Source of the DNA: Cololabis saira
Lineage: Eukaryota > Chordata > Actinopteri > Beloniformes > Belonidae
Assembly: GCF_033807715.1 (NCBI RefSeq)
Contig: NC_084601.1
Span: 19,026,690 to 19,090,689, forward strand
Reading direction: 5' to 3'
DNA: 64,000 nucleotides
The translations under genes and the position numbers were made by a program. The notes below the pieces were generated by a model that worked only from the letters and a program-made list of their open reading frames with translations, made no database searches and was not told the origin of the DNA. Positions within the stretch are counted from its first letter, which is position 1, and each line of letters opens with the position of its first letter. Shown piece by piece: positions 1-29,100 of the stretch.

Positions 1-4
1 TCAC

Positions 5-16181
<16,177 letters not shown>

Positions 16182-16669
16182 GGCTGGCGACCTGGATGGA
16201 AGGAAACAACAAGATGCATATACAGTACACAGTGCCGGTTCAACCCGTATTAGAGGAATAGATAAATAAAAACACACAGCAGGAACACAGAGAGCATAGC
16301 AGGTCTTTTTTTTTTACCCATCTGCTTTCCTCCAATGATCCTGTCTTTCTCATTTCCTATCCTTCTGTTTAAGCGGAGTGAAGTCTGACACTCCAGTTAT
16401 AAGTGACACTGATCACAGTTTGCATCCGATACTCGCTGTATGCTGGATTCAATTACAGGAGGGTCTGAATCTCCCACTGAATCACCTCGCTCAGTCAGCG
16501 GGAGTCACTACAGCCGAGCACAGGTTTGAATCCATTTCTAATACTATAGTAACCTAATAAAATCCTGTCATGTAGGACTGCTCCTCTCTGAATGCTTGTT
16601 ATGTGTAGCTGTCTATACAGAAGCTTTACAACAAGCTTTTATTCTGGACTTCTGTCCAGTCCTCTAGGA

Positions 16670-17224
16670 CAGTGGTTCCCAACCTGGGGTCCGGGCCCCA
16701 CTGGGGGGGCGCCAGAGATCTCTGGGGGGCGCGAAACTTTGTCTGGTTTGAAAATATGCAGTTGTACAAAATTATATTTGCGAATGAGTCATTCATAAAA
16801 CATTGTTAGGAATAATTTATGATTGTCTTGAATATTTTTTGTGTTTTTTATACACTGGTGACAAACACAGGAAATGATTTAATTCCTTATTATTATATCA
16901 TTACTCAACATTTAATCTACTCCGACAGGTTGTTAAAGGAAAAATGTAAAAAATTTTGGTCTCATATTAAAAGAGACATTTTTCAGAAATATTTTTATGT
17001 CCTTTTATGTCCTTTTGTGAGTATTTTATACATTGGTGACATTGGAGAAAAACAAAGTCATATGTATACAAAGTAAACCAAAGAGAAATGTATCAAAAAA
17101 ACATAATTAAGGTTCATTTTTTCAATTAAAGACTATTTTGGTGCTAGTACGTACGGGTCGTGGGGCCTGGCTGGTCTTAGACACAAGTAGGGGGGGAACA
17201 AGGAAAAACGTTTGGGAACCACTG
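16670..17224 (+). mobile_element. hAT-like MITE D, copy 1 (CAGTGGTTCCCAA termini)
   Basis: A 555-base element with perfect 8-bp TSD CTCTAGGA (16662-16669 and 17225-17232). Ends are CAGTGGTTCCCAACCT and its inverse. A CAGAGATCTCTGG palindrome lies near the left end. It sits just upstream of CYRI exon 1a. Confidence 0.92.
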
Positions 17225-17936
17225 CTCTAGGACACCGGCGATGGGGACTTGATCATGTGACACTGTGGCTCAGGTAGGCAGGGGTATACGTATCTGCACT
17301 CTTGAATATTTCACACCATGCACAAAACATAAATGTTTCAGAGCATCCTAGCAGAATAGTGTTTTTCTTATTTTTAGGCCCTAAAGAAAAACCCCAAACC
17401 AAGTCCTTAAAAGTCTGGTTTCAGTTTCACTTCTCAATTTGCAAACCTGCTTGAACTGCATGTTGTGATTTATGAGGTGGATGCATTATTAACGAGCTAC
17501 GTCTGGACACTTCCAATTCCCTCCTCGTTCTTTATCAGTGAAGTTAAAACTACAGTTTCTGTGTGCAGATTTAACAGAACCAGTTATTTGTCTCATTTGT
17601 TTATCTGGACACCACTAGTATGGAATTTTCTTTTTCTCCTGTCAAGGAAGTCATTGAATGCATGAAATAAATCAGTTTTTGTGGGCTAATAAAGTAATTT
17701 ATGAAAGTAATAATAATAGAAATAGAAAACAATGGAGCAGTGGGATCAGTAACAGCAGCATTAATTGTATCAAACTGCCCACAAAGGCAAATTTAGAGTT
17801 ACAGTGCAAATCCCCAATATTCCACATGGACTGAGTCTGCGTTATAATTGTTGCTAAACTCTTTTAAACAAACCGTTGGACAGGTGGAACAAGATCAGAA
17901 AGAAAATGGACATTAAAGGATCAAGCTACAGGCTGG

Positions 17937-18075
<139 letters not shown>

Positions 18076-18163
18076 ACAAGCAGTAAGCCAGAACTGAATA
18101 AGACTCTTAGCTGTGCTCATACAAAAGCCTCCTTCCTTAATTATCTTCTCTCATATTTGTCAT

Positions 18164-18360
18164 ACACTGAAAAAAGGAAATAGTTGGACCAACTTAATTG
18201 AATTGTTTCGATTTGTAACACCTAAAGGTAACACCTAAGTTAATAAGTTAGATTAACACAATTTATTTAAGTCACATGTACTTAATAATTCAATTGTTCT
18301 CAAATCAATGTTTTGCATTAATCCAATTTAAAATTAAGGCTTAAAGTTTTTAGTTTATCT
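18164..18360. repeat. Truncated AT-rich dispersed repeat (CACTGAAAAAA start)
   Basis: The opening CACTGAAAAAAGGAAATAG followed by TTGGACCAACTTAATTGAAT is typical of an abundant teleost MITE type. No matching inverted end is present, so the copy is truncated or decayed. Confidence 0.5.
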
Positions 18361-21300
18361 AACTCAATAATAGAACTATAGTTCTACTTCCTCTGGTGTC
18401 TTTATGTGCCATCTTATCACACAGCAGAAGCCTGTCATCATCCCCGAGCAACAACGACTTGTGACCAGCATTAGCACGTTCACGAGATGCCGCCATCCTG
18501 CAGCATTTTCATTGCTACTCGGCAAGAAGGAGAGTACCGATGTTGCACCGAGGTAAACCATCCTGAGATTCTGCTTGTAGTTTTTAGATGAGGACAGCAT
18601 CGACTTTCTGAGAAATGTGCATGTGAATCTGCTCGGAGGTCAAGAAATGCAGCTGCATGCTGAGTCATTGCTTTCACCTGAGAACATCAGTTCATACGTG
18701 TAATACACACCCCGCCTCTCTTTGACTTTTACACCACCTGCTCCGAGGTATACACCGAGCCATGAATATATGAATAAGATTCTCATTGCTCAGCCTGACA
18801 AGGTGATTGCAAGGTAGAAGACAAGCTGCGACCCAGATCTGAGCCCTGTACCAAGCAATGAGAGATTTGTGACGCGTGAAAAAGCCGGTTTCGGTGCGTG
18901 TTATAGGAAGCCTCACACCGGCCACGCTCGTATTAACACACATAAGCCGAGTCTGGAGCAGCGTGCGGTCCATTCTGAGAGCAGAGCTCGTCTGCTGGTT
19001 GCCAGGATACGGTTGGCCTGGTAATATCGTCTGCTCATCTCAGATGAAGATGAAGGGAGTGGGGGGGCCAGGCACCCACACTGAGTTAGTTAAACAACAG
19101 TGATCTTGTGCATCAGTTGTTCCCACTTGTGACGCATGTCTCTGAGGTAATTGCACGTCGCTGGTGCCGAACACAAGACAACACGACTGATCCGGCTTTA
19201 AAACCAGGAAGTTATGAGAGCAGCCAGCACACTCTCACACCTGTCTCCTTACCCTGTTTCTCTCTCTGCTCTGCCTTCTTCTGTGTCTTAAGATCCAAGT
19301 TTCGCCTCTTCTGTCCTCTCTTCCTTCAATCTTGTGTTTGCCAGCTCAGGGTCCCACCGTAGCGCCGGTCGCCACTCTCTGCCTCTCTTAGAAACCGAAA
19401 TGTAAATTTCTGTTCTTGCTCTTTCTCTGTCTGCCTCTTTATGAGCACCCATTTCACACTTCTCTTTTTCCGCCGCCTATTTAAAGACTTGTGGTTTTCT
19501 GTATTTGCTCAGTGTACTAGATCCTGCACTTAGTATCTTTCTTTTTTTGTCTTTTTCAAGCTGTGCCTGTTAGAAGAGCAGAGTCTGCTGGGTGAGCTTT
19601 TTGGCAAACGGGGCAGGCTATTTCATTTTTTTTTCCTTCTTTTTATCTGTCTTTTCCTCATGACTGCCTGTAGCGCCCTAACTTTGTCCACATAAACAGA
19701 AAAATGCTCTTGCAGTTTCTGGCATAGGAACGGGTTCCTCAAAAATATCCCCTGCAGCTCTACTAAATGCCTGCTTCTCTATTTCACCACTCAACAGCGC
19801 TCTCCCGCCTCCTTGTGCCCTGTCTTGTAACAACACATCTCTGTCATGGTGTCACGCAGACTCACCTAGCGGCCCTTGGGTGCAAAGAAATCTAAGACAG
19901 AGGATAGAAATAATGCAAGCGCATGTTTGCATCTCTATAAAGAACATTAGAGACACTGATTTCTGTAAACGGGGAAGCATGTTTGGTGGCTGCTGGTTGC
20001 AGCGTCTCATCCGTGCACGCAGTGTCTGCACCAGTCGGCCAGTGTGGAAGTGGAGCACAGTGCTTCCTTCTCTTATGCAACTGAACAGCACACACGGCGC
20101 TTATCTGTAGTCCAGCAAGAGGAACCAAAGCAAGGGGGCTCCTCGAGCCTGGATAAAGGTACAGCTCGGCGCCCACATGGGCCTGAAAAGCAAAAACCTG
20201 GTCCGGACTGGGAGCCAGGCGGCAAAAGCGCAGGCTCCCAGCCTCCTTTCAGCTCTCCCTGAAAGATTCCTCCTGTTACAGCCGCAGAGCTTCGGCAGTG
20301 TGGATTTACTGAGCACAAAAGCGCCACTGATCGTCTTTGCCAAGTCTAACCTCTATTAACTCACCGATAATCCCATTCAAACTCCCTCTCTGTTCTGTCT
20401 TAGCTCTCGAACCAAAACTTGGCTGTGACTGAGGGAATATTTATTGGCTTGTAAGTTCATTTTGTACAGCATCTGCAGTGTTTACAGCACTCTCTCAGCT
20501 CGTATCTTCTTACTATCTCATAAGTTTTTGTGTCTGTGGCATAGTGCCATCCATCAGCATCTCCACATCCTAACTGTCACATATGGTGTCACATTGAGAT
20601 GGCTTTTTTTTTGTTTGTTTTAATTTCTCATCTGCTTTCATTGGTTGCTTATTATTCCCACCTTCTTCGCTTGTTCCTATCCCACTCGAACACTTCACTG
20701 CATCAACCAGGGCTTGTCAGCTCCACACAGTGGTTACAGCATCAGCACTCGACACCTGAAAAGGACAGAGGAGACAATGAGAGCCGGGTGTTGGATCTAA
20801 ATTTGACAGAACAGCGTACAGAGAAGGCGTAGAGTCTTTTCACTTCATACTTTCCAGCGAAAGGGCAAAGAACATACACTAACATATATGATGAGTGTGA
20901 TTTGACTCAGATCGCACTGCAGTGACCGTGTGTACACACACTTTTGACATCATTCAGTTCACCTGGAGATGGCACAAAAAAGCTGCCAAGACAAGATTAA
21001 GGATGTAGCTAAAGTAAAGATCAGAAAATCTTTATTATTGTCTACGACTAAGAAGAGAGAGTATCGCGAAACTGAACTTACCAGCTATTCTGCCTTTAGC
21101 AATGCTGCCTTTTTTAGAAAGCTAAAGTAGCTAACTGAAACTAAATAAATTACACTGCAGCACAAAGCAAAGATCCAGGTTTACCCAGCCTGGAGCTGAG
21201 TCTACAGCTATGAGCAATAACACAATCATTTCTCATTTATTCCAGCGCTGAAGCGTTCAGTGGTTTTCTTGGTTAAGCTATTCCCATTGAGATAAAAAAG

Positions 21301-21603
21301 TTCATCTCAGATATCGAAGTTTCCTCAGTTCAATATGTGTGTTAAATGAATGAGCTAAAATGTAAAAGGTGTTTTCACTCCAGCTTTTTGTTTCACCCCA
21401 CACAGCCCCAGCGCCGTCTCTCCACTGACTGGTGCAACTATTAACACTCCTGCTGCTGCCCTTGCATCATCAAATCTCATCAGCACTGAGTGCAGACAGC
21501 AGGAAGAGGAGATATTTGGAGAATAGTTGCTACGGTAACACAGCCTTGCATTTTCACTGCAATGCTCAGGGGGGTGCGGTTTGTTGATATCACACAAGTG
21601 CGT

Positions 21604-21893
21604 TGGAGGGATGGATGGATGGATGGATGGATGGATGGATGGATGGATGGATGGATGGATGGATGGATGGATGGATGGATGGATGGATGGATGGATGGAT
21701 GGATGGATGGATGGATGGATGGATGGATGGATGGATGGATGGATGGATGGATGGATGGATGGATGAATGGATGGATGGATGGATGGATGGATGGATGGAT
21801 GGATGGATGGATGGATGGATGGATGGATGGATGGATGGATGGATGGATGGATGGATGGATGGATGGATGGATGGATGGATGGATGGATGGATG
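21604..21893. repeat. (ATGG)n microsatellite, left part
   Basis: About 72 tetranucleotide units with one interruption (GATGAATGG near 21765). It is continuous in register with 22651-22806 across the MITE that separates them. Confidence 0.96.
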
Positions 21894-22650
21894 CAGTACA
21901 CCGAGTTGTAAAAAAGAATCAGGGGGGATGGTGGATTTTATCATATGGGGACAGATAATTTGTGGTGATTACAAATAATATAATATATTACAAATAATAG
22001 CAGTGACCAAAACACCTGCAGAAATACTGCAGGAATGACAAAGCAGCAGTTAAATGCAGCCTTCTGTAAGCTTTAAATATCCACTGGGCTTACATCAAAT
22101 ACATCAAAACACAACAATAAAAAACACTTTTCTGAACTTATCAATATGACTCTGTCCTTCACAGGATAAGTGAAATGGATCACTGCAAAAACTCAAAATC
22201 TTAACAAGAATATTTGTCTTATTTCTAGTTAAAATGTCTCATTTTAGTAAAAAAAATCTCATTACGCTTAAAACAAGACTCATCACGGGAAAAAACAACA
22301 ATTTTCATCTGTTTCAAGTAGATTTTCACTTGAAATAAGTAGAAAAATCTGCCAGTGGAACAAGATTTTTTTGCTTGTAATGAGAAGATAAATCTTGTCC
22401 CACTGGCAGATCTACTTTCAAGTGAAAATGTACTTGAAACAGGTGAAAATTGTCAAATAAGTTATTTTTCTGGTGTTATTTTTCTGGTGATGACTCTAAA
22501 TGTTGAAATAGCAGTAAAACCACATTCATTGATGAAATGACATAAGGGATGGAAAGGGGGGATGGCAGTTTTACAGGGGGGATGATTTTTACCGTTTTTA
22601 TTTCAGGGGGGGATGCCATCCCCCCTCATCCCCCCTCAACTCCAGTACTG
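21894..22650 (-). mobile_element. hAT-like MITE A, copy 2, inserted in an ATGG microsatellite
   Basis: A 757-base copy of the element at 6622-7385 in opposite orientation, with the same G-run ends and the same central hairpin. GATGGATG flanks both sides, which fits an 8-bp TSD but comes from the surrounding repeat. The outer bases differ slightly (CAGTACACCGAG at the left end, CTCCAGTACTG at the right end). Confidence 0.9.
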
Positions 22651-22806
22651 GATGGATGGATGGATGGATGGATGGATGGATGGATGGATGGATGGATGGA
22701 TGGATGGATGGATGGATGGATGGATGGATGGATGGATGGATGGATGGATGGATGGATGGATGGATGGATGGATGGATGGATGGATGGATGGATGGATGGA
22801 TGGATG
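22651..22806. repeat. (ATGG)n microsatellite, right part
   Basis: About 39 units directly after the MITE end. Together with 21604-21893 this was once one array of over 110 units, or each part grew after the insertion. Confidence 0.96.
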
Positions 22807-23639
22807 GTTGACCTGTTGGACGAACTCTAAAAAGTTCCCATTTGCATTATCTTTTGTAGCTTTCTCTTTGGAACAAACTTGAATTTTCCAACCCAGTATT
22901 TGGTAATCTCTCGGTAGACACAAAGCTTTCTGTAGCTGTTGTGGTGACCATTAACAGATCAAACTAAGTGCAGGTATCTAATTTTACCTTGGCCTCCGGG
23001 CTCTTACGGCACTGATGGATGACTATTTTCAGCTCTGCTAATTAGCTGAGCGCTTCCCTTTGCTATTTGAGCTCCCTGCCATCTGTTTGCTTTCTCAGCA
23101 CATTTTAATTTGATCACAAACTTCAGTTTATAGCTCTGCACTTCCTGTATACATTTAGACATGCCACGTGAACTTCAGAAGCAGATCTGTGCATATTATC
23201 CAGCCACTAAATCATGTAAAATACAATGCTTGCAGAGCTCTTTATTTTCACTCGGTGTGTGTGTCTGTGTTGTGTCAGCGATGACCTTTGTCACAGATCC
23301 TGTTCAAATGTTTTAGGAACAGAAGTTTTGGGAGCAGCCGAGAGGAGGAGGGGAGTGTGACTGTGCTCTCTGGGGATGACGGGGTGCTGCTGGCGTCAGA
23401 GAGAAAGGATACACAGCTCTCACTACAGCAGTTTGCAGACAAGTGTGTGGAGAGGATGAGAGTCGGTACTTTGACTGATTGGTTTTTGGTGATTTTGTAT
23501 TGAGGGGAGGATTTCTTATAAGCCCTTCGGGCTTCTTTTCCTCTCCTGCACAAATGATTTGTCTTTATATGATAAAAAAATTATTGTACAATCACTGTGC
23601 AAAAAAATAAATAAATTAAAAAAAAAAAAATACTTCCAA
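22807..23639. other. No gene recognised
   Basis: An open frame at 23288-23503 (plus, ending SLQQFADKCVERMRVGTL) has mixed composition but matches no family I know and has no splice support. Confidence 0.4.
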
Positions 23640-23985
23640 ACCTGAGACTTTGGTTCTCCGTCAGAAAACGGTGGTGGGGTTCTGCCTCATGGGGAGAAAT
23701 TTAAGTGATCTGGAGGTCTATAAACTGGGAGATTGACAGCGGTATTGGTGTGATGTCTGCAGTAGTGTGGACTGTACTGGTTTGTTGTGGTTAAGAGAGA
23801 TTGAGCGAAAAGGAAAGGTTTTCCATTTAGCCGTATTAGTTAACCTCCATCCATAGCTGGAGTGGAGCATCTGACACTTCCTTCATGTGTCTCTTGGGAG
23901 GTGTTTTCTGCAGCTCCAACCAGGGTAAAGCCCCAAGGCAGACCCAGGACATGCTAGAGACATTTAATTTCTCTTCTTGTCAAGG
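23640..23985 (+). pseudogene. Decayed LINE reverse-transcriptase 3' region
   Basis: The stretch reading GGGAGATTGACAG, TGTCTGCAGTAGTG, TTGTTGTGGTTAAG and AGACCCAGGACATGCTAGAG follows, base by base with gaps, the LINE copy at 62096-62800. The central part is deleted and no frame is open. Confidence 0.7.
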
Positions 23986-24130
23986 GATACATCAGTCACC
24001 TCCTGGAGGGGGGGGCAGGGCCCAAAGTGATAACAATCCTGGTACTGACATGTACTTAACTACCACACATTCATGTCAGGTAAAATGGGTTCAAAGAGAC
24101 TCAAATTTCAAAATCTGGAAAAGGCTTTTG

Positions 24131-24834
24131 TACGGAGCCCTGGAGGTGACATGGAAATTATTATTTTTATCTCGTGCGCACGACTTTTTATGTCGTGCGC
24201 ACGACTTACTGAAAAGTCGTGCGCACGACTTTTTATCTCGTCTCGTATTAAAATAGAAAATAGAAAACATGTTATTATTGCAGGTTTAACATAGGTTTTG
24301 AGCATATGGGTATTATATTCCCATCATTAGGGAGAACCCCCTATTTCTAATGACAGAATCATCACTGTCTAATGTTCTATCTAATGACAGAATTATCACT
24401 GTTTCAGCAGGTCTCTTAGGTTTATAATTCAGATTAATTTTCGTTTACATATAACATTGTTTGTAGTCATTTTAGTGCAATTTAAAGCTTATTTCTACAA
24501 ATAAAATCAGCACTGTAGACAGCGATCTTGGACCAGCGGCCACTCTGATTGGTCCAGCACGCTCACGTGACAATGTCGAAGAACTTTGTGTCAACTCCGC
24601 CTTCCACTTTTAAAACGTTGTTTGTGAAGCCAGTTTCCCGAGATCGGACTTCGACGACTAGATAAATGCTTGGCATCAATAGCTGTATATGTTGAAGTGA
24701 GCTGATATGTCACTTCTGGGGGTTTCCTTTCGGCCTTCCTTCCTATTCAATCCCAGTGTTTTGTTCTCACTGACTAAAAAGTCGTGCGCACGAGATAAAA
24801 ATAATAATTTCCATGTCACCTCCAGGGCTCCGTA
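24131..24834. mobile_element. DNA transposon with 60-bp perfect termini and 6-bp TSD
   Basis: A 704-base element. The two ends, starting TACGGAGCCCTGGAGG, are identical inverted copies for 60 bases. CTTTTG flanks both sides (24125-24130 and 24835-24840). The 12-bp palindrome TCGTGCGCACGA occurs four times, three near the left end and one in the right terminus. The middle has CACGTGAC and GATTGGT motifs. No transposase. A 6-bp TSD with TA-pyrimidine ends would suit the IS3EU type or 6-bp-TSD hAT groups; not decided. Confidence 0.9.
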
Positions 24835-24840
24835 CTTTTG

Positions 24841-25453
24841 GATACTTGGTAATGTTTATAAATAAAACTAAAGGGGAAAAGTTTGAAACATGACGGCCAA
24901 TGATTGGGATGTATAAGCTGATGTAGCTGTAAAAGCAAGCAAAGAAATTGGTGAAGCAAGATTTTTTACCCGTTTGATTGACAGTTGAAATGAAAGTGAG
25001 TCAGTATAATAGTCTGGGGCCAAACCAGTCCAATCTGTCCCCAGTATGACAGGGGAGGGGTACTGGTGTGGATGCACTGTCTATGGGGAGCTAGTTTCAC
25101 TGTTCTGGGGTGGAGAAAGGACTGAAAATTAACTGTCAAACCTCCTTCCATGACACTTTCATCACATGGTGAAAGAATGACAGGATGGTCACCATCTCCG
25201 TGCAGGGAATAGTCCATCACACACTTCTAATAAACATCACAACTTGACAGGAAAACAGAGGCATCAAGGACATCCTACTGCTTCACCTGGCTTCAAATCT
25301 TGTCAGCTGTTGTGAATACTAGTGCTCCCTCTTTTATAAGAACCCCCCCTCGCTATCCGAGGAGTCACGGGCTCTTTTCAAATGTGAGATGTTCGCTGCA
25401 GGAGGACAACACACTTCCACATCGCCCAGCGTATTAGTTCAACAGAACAAATA
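24841..25453. other. Unique-looking sequence, no gene seen
   Basis: Only short open frames without recognisable domains or splice support. Confidence 0.4.
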
Positions 25454-25461
25454 AAAGTACT

Positions 25462-26163
25462 GGTAACACTTTACAATAAGGGTCCCTTAATTAACGTTAG
25501 TTAATGCATTATTAAGCATTAATTAACAGTTTAATAATAGTTAAATAACCATTATTATGTATTTCTTAACATGAATTAGCATATTAGTTAATGCATTAAT
25601 AAACAGTTAATTAATGCCTACTGCTCAGAGTTAATTAATACATTAGTAAGCATTAATAAACGTTACATGATGTAATTATTTATCCTTATGTATGCATTAC
25701 TTAGTATTAAGTAATACATTAGTTAATACATAAGTAACACGTTAATAATGTCCCTAGTAATCATTTAGTAATGGTGTTTATTTGGAGTGAATAAGCATTA
25801 GGTAACAGCTACCTAATACATCTACTAATCATTCGCTAATGGTGTACATGTTTACTGGATGGGCATTATTAAACAACTATTTAGAGTCTTAAGTAATAAT
25901 TTCCTAATAGTGCTGTGTATGTTATCAGGTAGCTTACCTGACCTTATGAACGGTAACCTGACATAAACCTTAATAAATGTATAGGAGTGGCTCATAACCA
26001 TTACTTAACCATTAGTAAAGGCTTGCTGGACCCTTATTGTAAAGTGTAACACATTTATCCCTTAGGTAACACATTATTAATGCTTAACTGCCTCATAAGC
26101 ATTACTTAACCATAATTAACCATTAGTAAATACTTTTCTGGACCCTTATTGTAAAGTGTTACC
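25462..26163. mobile_element. MITE with GGTAACACTTTACAATAAGG termini, 8-bp TSD
   Basis: A 702-base element with perfect TSD AAAGTACT (25454-25461 and 26164-26171) and matching inverted ends. The inside is AT-rich and built from diverged repeats around TTAATTAA, CATTAGTAA and their inverses. A second internal copy of the right end occurs at about 26024-26050, so part was duplicated. Confidence 0.9.
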
Positions 26164-26171
26164 AAAGTACT

Positions 26172-29100
26172 TTTTTTCACGCTGCACACAGTATAGTAGG
26201 AGAAAAATGAAAAATTGACTTATTTAATTGGGGTTTTTGTTTTTGAGGGGCATATTAAAATGCTACGGATGAGGAAAAACAACAAAAAACCTATTTGAAG
26301 CATCTGTTTGAAGTGCTGAGAGGTGATATTATCACATTTGACATTTGGGTGGTGGAAGATGAGTGTGCTCTCTTCGCTTCACTGCCAGCTCTGTTCTGGG
26401 AGGAGGGCAGCACCTTTTATATGGTGTTAATATGTCTGGATGTATTTTATTTAGCTTTTATTTTTTATTTTTTTTCAAATAGCCAAAACTAATCAGATTC
26501 CAAGCAGACTGTGATATTGGCACTGCACTCACGAGCCCCGTCATGAATCAGTGTCATGTTAATCAAATATCAGAGTACTCTGCAGTCTCCAGAGAGCAGA
26601 CACTGCCACAGAAGTCTGGAGAACGGGATCTTTAAATGCACGGCAGCTGCTTTTCCAGTGACGTCGCAGCGTATATATGTACTTAGACATGATGGGAGGG
26701 TGGGAGGCACTGATGGGGAAAGAAGGCACAAAGGTCACAAAGTCATCTATGGAGTCGCTTGTATAGTTATGAGTCAATCTGGAGCACTCGTGCTAACTGA
26801 GCAGGTCTTTCAACACACCTCTCTTTCCCCCCCACCTCCTCTTTTATACGGCCATTAACTTATTCATCTTCTTACCACACATCGTTTGATCTGTTTATCT
26901 TCCTGTTTGCTCTTTGATACCTGTCTATGTTTTCTAAAGATGGAGCTGAGTCCAAGTGGCAGCTGTTACATCACATGTGAAAGAAAAGATGAGTAGAGCA
27001 GCAGAGAACTGGAAAAACCAAACTGAAATCCACAGAAACTCATGTAATCTACTGCTTTGTTTGCAAGAGAAAAACTTCAGGCTTGATTTCATGCTGATAT
27101 TAATCGTATAACGTAAATGTTGAGCTCTATTGCTGAAGAGAGAGGGGAGAAAAAGGGTCCGTGATCCCATTAAGGGTGGGTTATTAACAGAAGAGAGGCC
27201 ACGGATGGAAACAAGGAAAAGGAAATGAAAGGAAATATAACAAAGAATAGTAGGTGACGCTGTCAGACCCAACAAGAATACCACTAAAGATTGACCGCTG
27301 ATGGAAACCTACAGTCAATTTACACGCTCACACACCAATAAGCAAGAACTGGCCCTGCTGCCCCCTGACGACGTGAGGGGGGAGAGAAGAGATAAAAGAG
27401 GAGGGAGGCAGAGTGATGCACAGAGATGGAAATCAAAGGAGAAGGTTATGATCGTCCTCCGCCGCCCCTCCCCCTGCCCTCCGCCACATGCACCAGTCCG
27501 GAGCCGTGCATGAGAGCGCCGTTGCACATGAGCATTGGGAGTGTGCGCTGCAAAGCTGACAAAGAAGAAAAAAGGGAAATGGCGTGAGAGGCAGAGAGAT
27601 GTGCTGGCATGTTTAAGCTACACTCGAAACCATCTCCATTTACACACCAAGATATGATCGTTTAAAAAGTGGGGCACCAAATGGGGGATTTCATGGCTTA
27701 TTTGCTTGGAGGTGGATGGAAACCGAGGTCTGATGTCTCTGCATTAAACACTTAAAAGCTCACATTTGTATTTGTTAAGGCAGCTTCTTTGCCAAAGTGT
27801 GTCAATTTCCTGGTTTCTAATGAAGCTTTGCTGCTCTATTTTCTTTGTTTTTCACAGAAATGCATTTAACTTAAAGTATCTGTTAATATTTAAAGCTCTG
27901 GCTTCTGCTGGGGGGGTTAAGAAAAGCAGAGATGGTTTACATTTCAGTGTTAATAGAGCTTCAGTCGTCTGAGGACTATAGCTCTCTTCATTTGCGAAGT
28001 GAGATGCTGCTAATTAGTGCTAGGGAAGAAGAGCACAGCTATCTTTTAGGGCCGTGCACGTACTCGCAGGGAGCTCATGAATATTATTGCACCCGCTTTC
28101 CCAGAACCCCCTCTATCTGTAAACAAAGACAGGCGAGATGTGCGTCTCTAGGCCGCAGCTCACTGTCCTTGGTGGTGATTTATGTGGGTCAAGGAAATGT
28201 GAGTGTCTGTGTTTACATTTAAATTCAGTTAATTGTGATGAAAAGAAAATTACATCCCTGTTGAGAGGATTCGAACCCAGTGGGGTTTAACTCGTCTGTG
28301 TGTGCAGATGTTTGTGCATTTTTTCACCTGAAACAAAACTGAATTGATTTTACTCGCATTGATCACAGTGTGCGTGTGTCGAGATCAAAGTGTAAATAGG
28401 AGGGAGATAAAGACTACAAGAAAACAGAATACAAAGTCATGTTCATGTCAAGTCTCGTTTCTCTTTCTATTTAGGAGTCCTCCAGCTCTCCTTCGACTCT
28501 CTCTGGAGGGTTTTGGGTAAAACCTAAGAGGGTGGACCTGTAACAAACAGCTTCTTCCTCGGCGTTCTCAGCCGTTGTGTGTCTATTACACTGTCAGACC
28601 CGGTAGGATCAAGTGACTCAGCAAATTTACACTCCATGCTGCCCATGTCACACGGAGTCAGTGGTGCACCACTTTCTCCAACAGAGAACCACCACCACCA
28701 CTGGTGAAATGAGAGGAGAAGACAATGACAAAGAGGAGGGGAAAAAAAGGAAGGAACACAGTTTAAAACGTTGAGATCAGCATTTAAGGAGCTGGGTTGT
28801 TGCTGCATTTCTGCTTCCTGTTTGCATTCAGTGCAGCGGTGGTGTCACGCTGAAATACCTAACCCACCTAAACCCCTGAGAATACCTGAAAATTCCCAGG
28901 CCATTCCAATCATATCAACGATTGAGGTTTCGGAAAAATTAGCCCAGACCCATATCTTTTCAGAGCTATAAGGAATCGAAAAAATATCCCTAGTTATTGG
29001 TGCCAAAGTTGCCTTATGATGTAAAACCACTGACAGCTAGTAGCGGCTGACTCTTGGACCTCTGTGCTGGATATCAGCTTTAACTTTAATGCTTAATAAA

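Noticed and set aside
19866..19891. 26-base microexon with good acceptor (CTGTCTTAG) and donor (GCTAG|GTGAGT) on the minus strand
   Set aside because: Such pairs occur by chance in a window this size, and no homology or neighbouring exon supports it.
21490..21978. Trp-Met-Asp-Gly and Ile-His-Pro-Ser repeat proteins
   Set aside because: Translations of the ATGG tetranucleotide array; frames stay open only because the repeat contains no stop.
23288..23503. Mixed-composition 71-codon frame ending SLQQFADKCVERMRVGTL
   Set aside because: No family recognised, no splice sites or start context; kept only as a note on the interval.
24171..24232. Regularly spaced palindromes suggesting a CRISPR-like array
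   Set aside because: Eukaryotic context, only three nearby copies, variable spacing, and they belong to a transposon terminus.
24108..24305. Ser-Arg-Ala-His-Asp repeat peptide resembling a designed motif
   Set aside because: It comes from the repeated TCGTGCGCACGA palindrome in a transposon terminus.
28255..28300. GGATTCGAACCC resembling a tRNA T-arm
   Set aside because: No acceptor stem, D-arm or anticodon arm could be matched around it on either strand.
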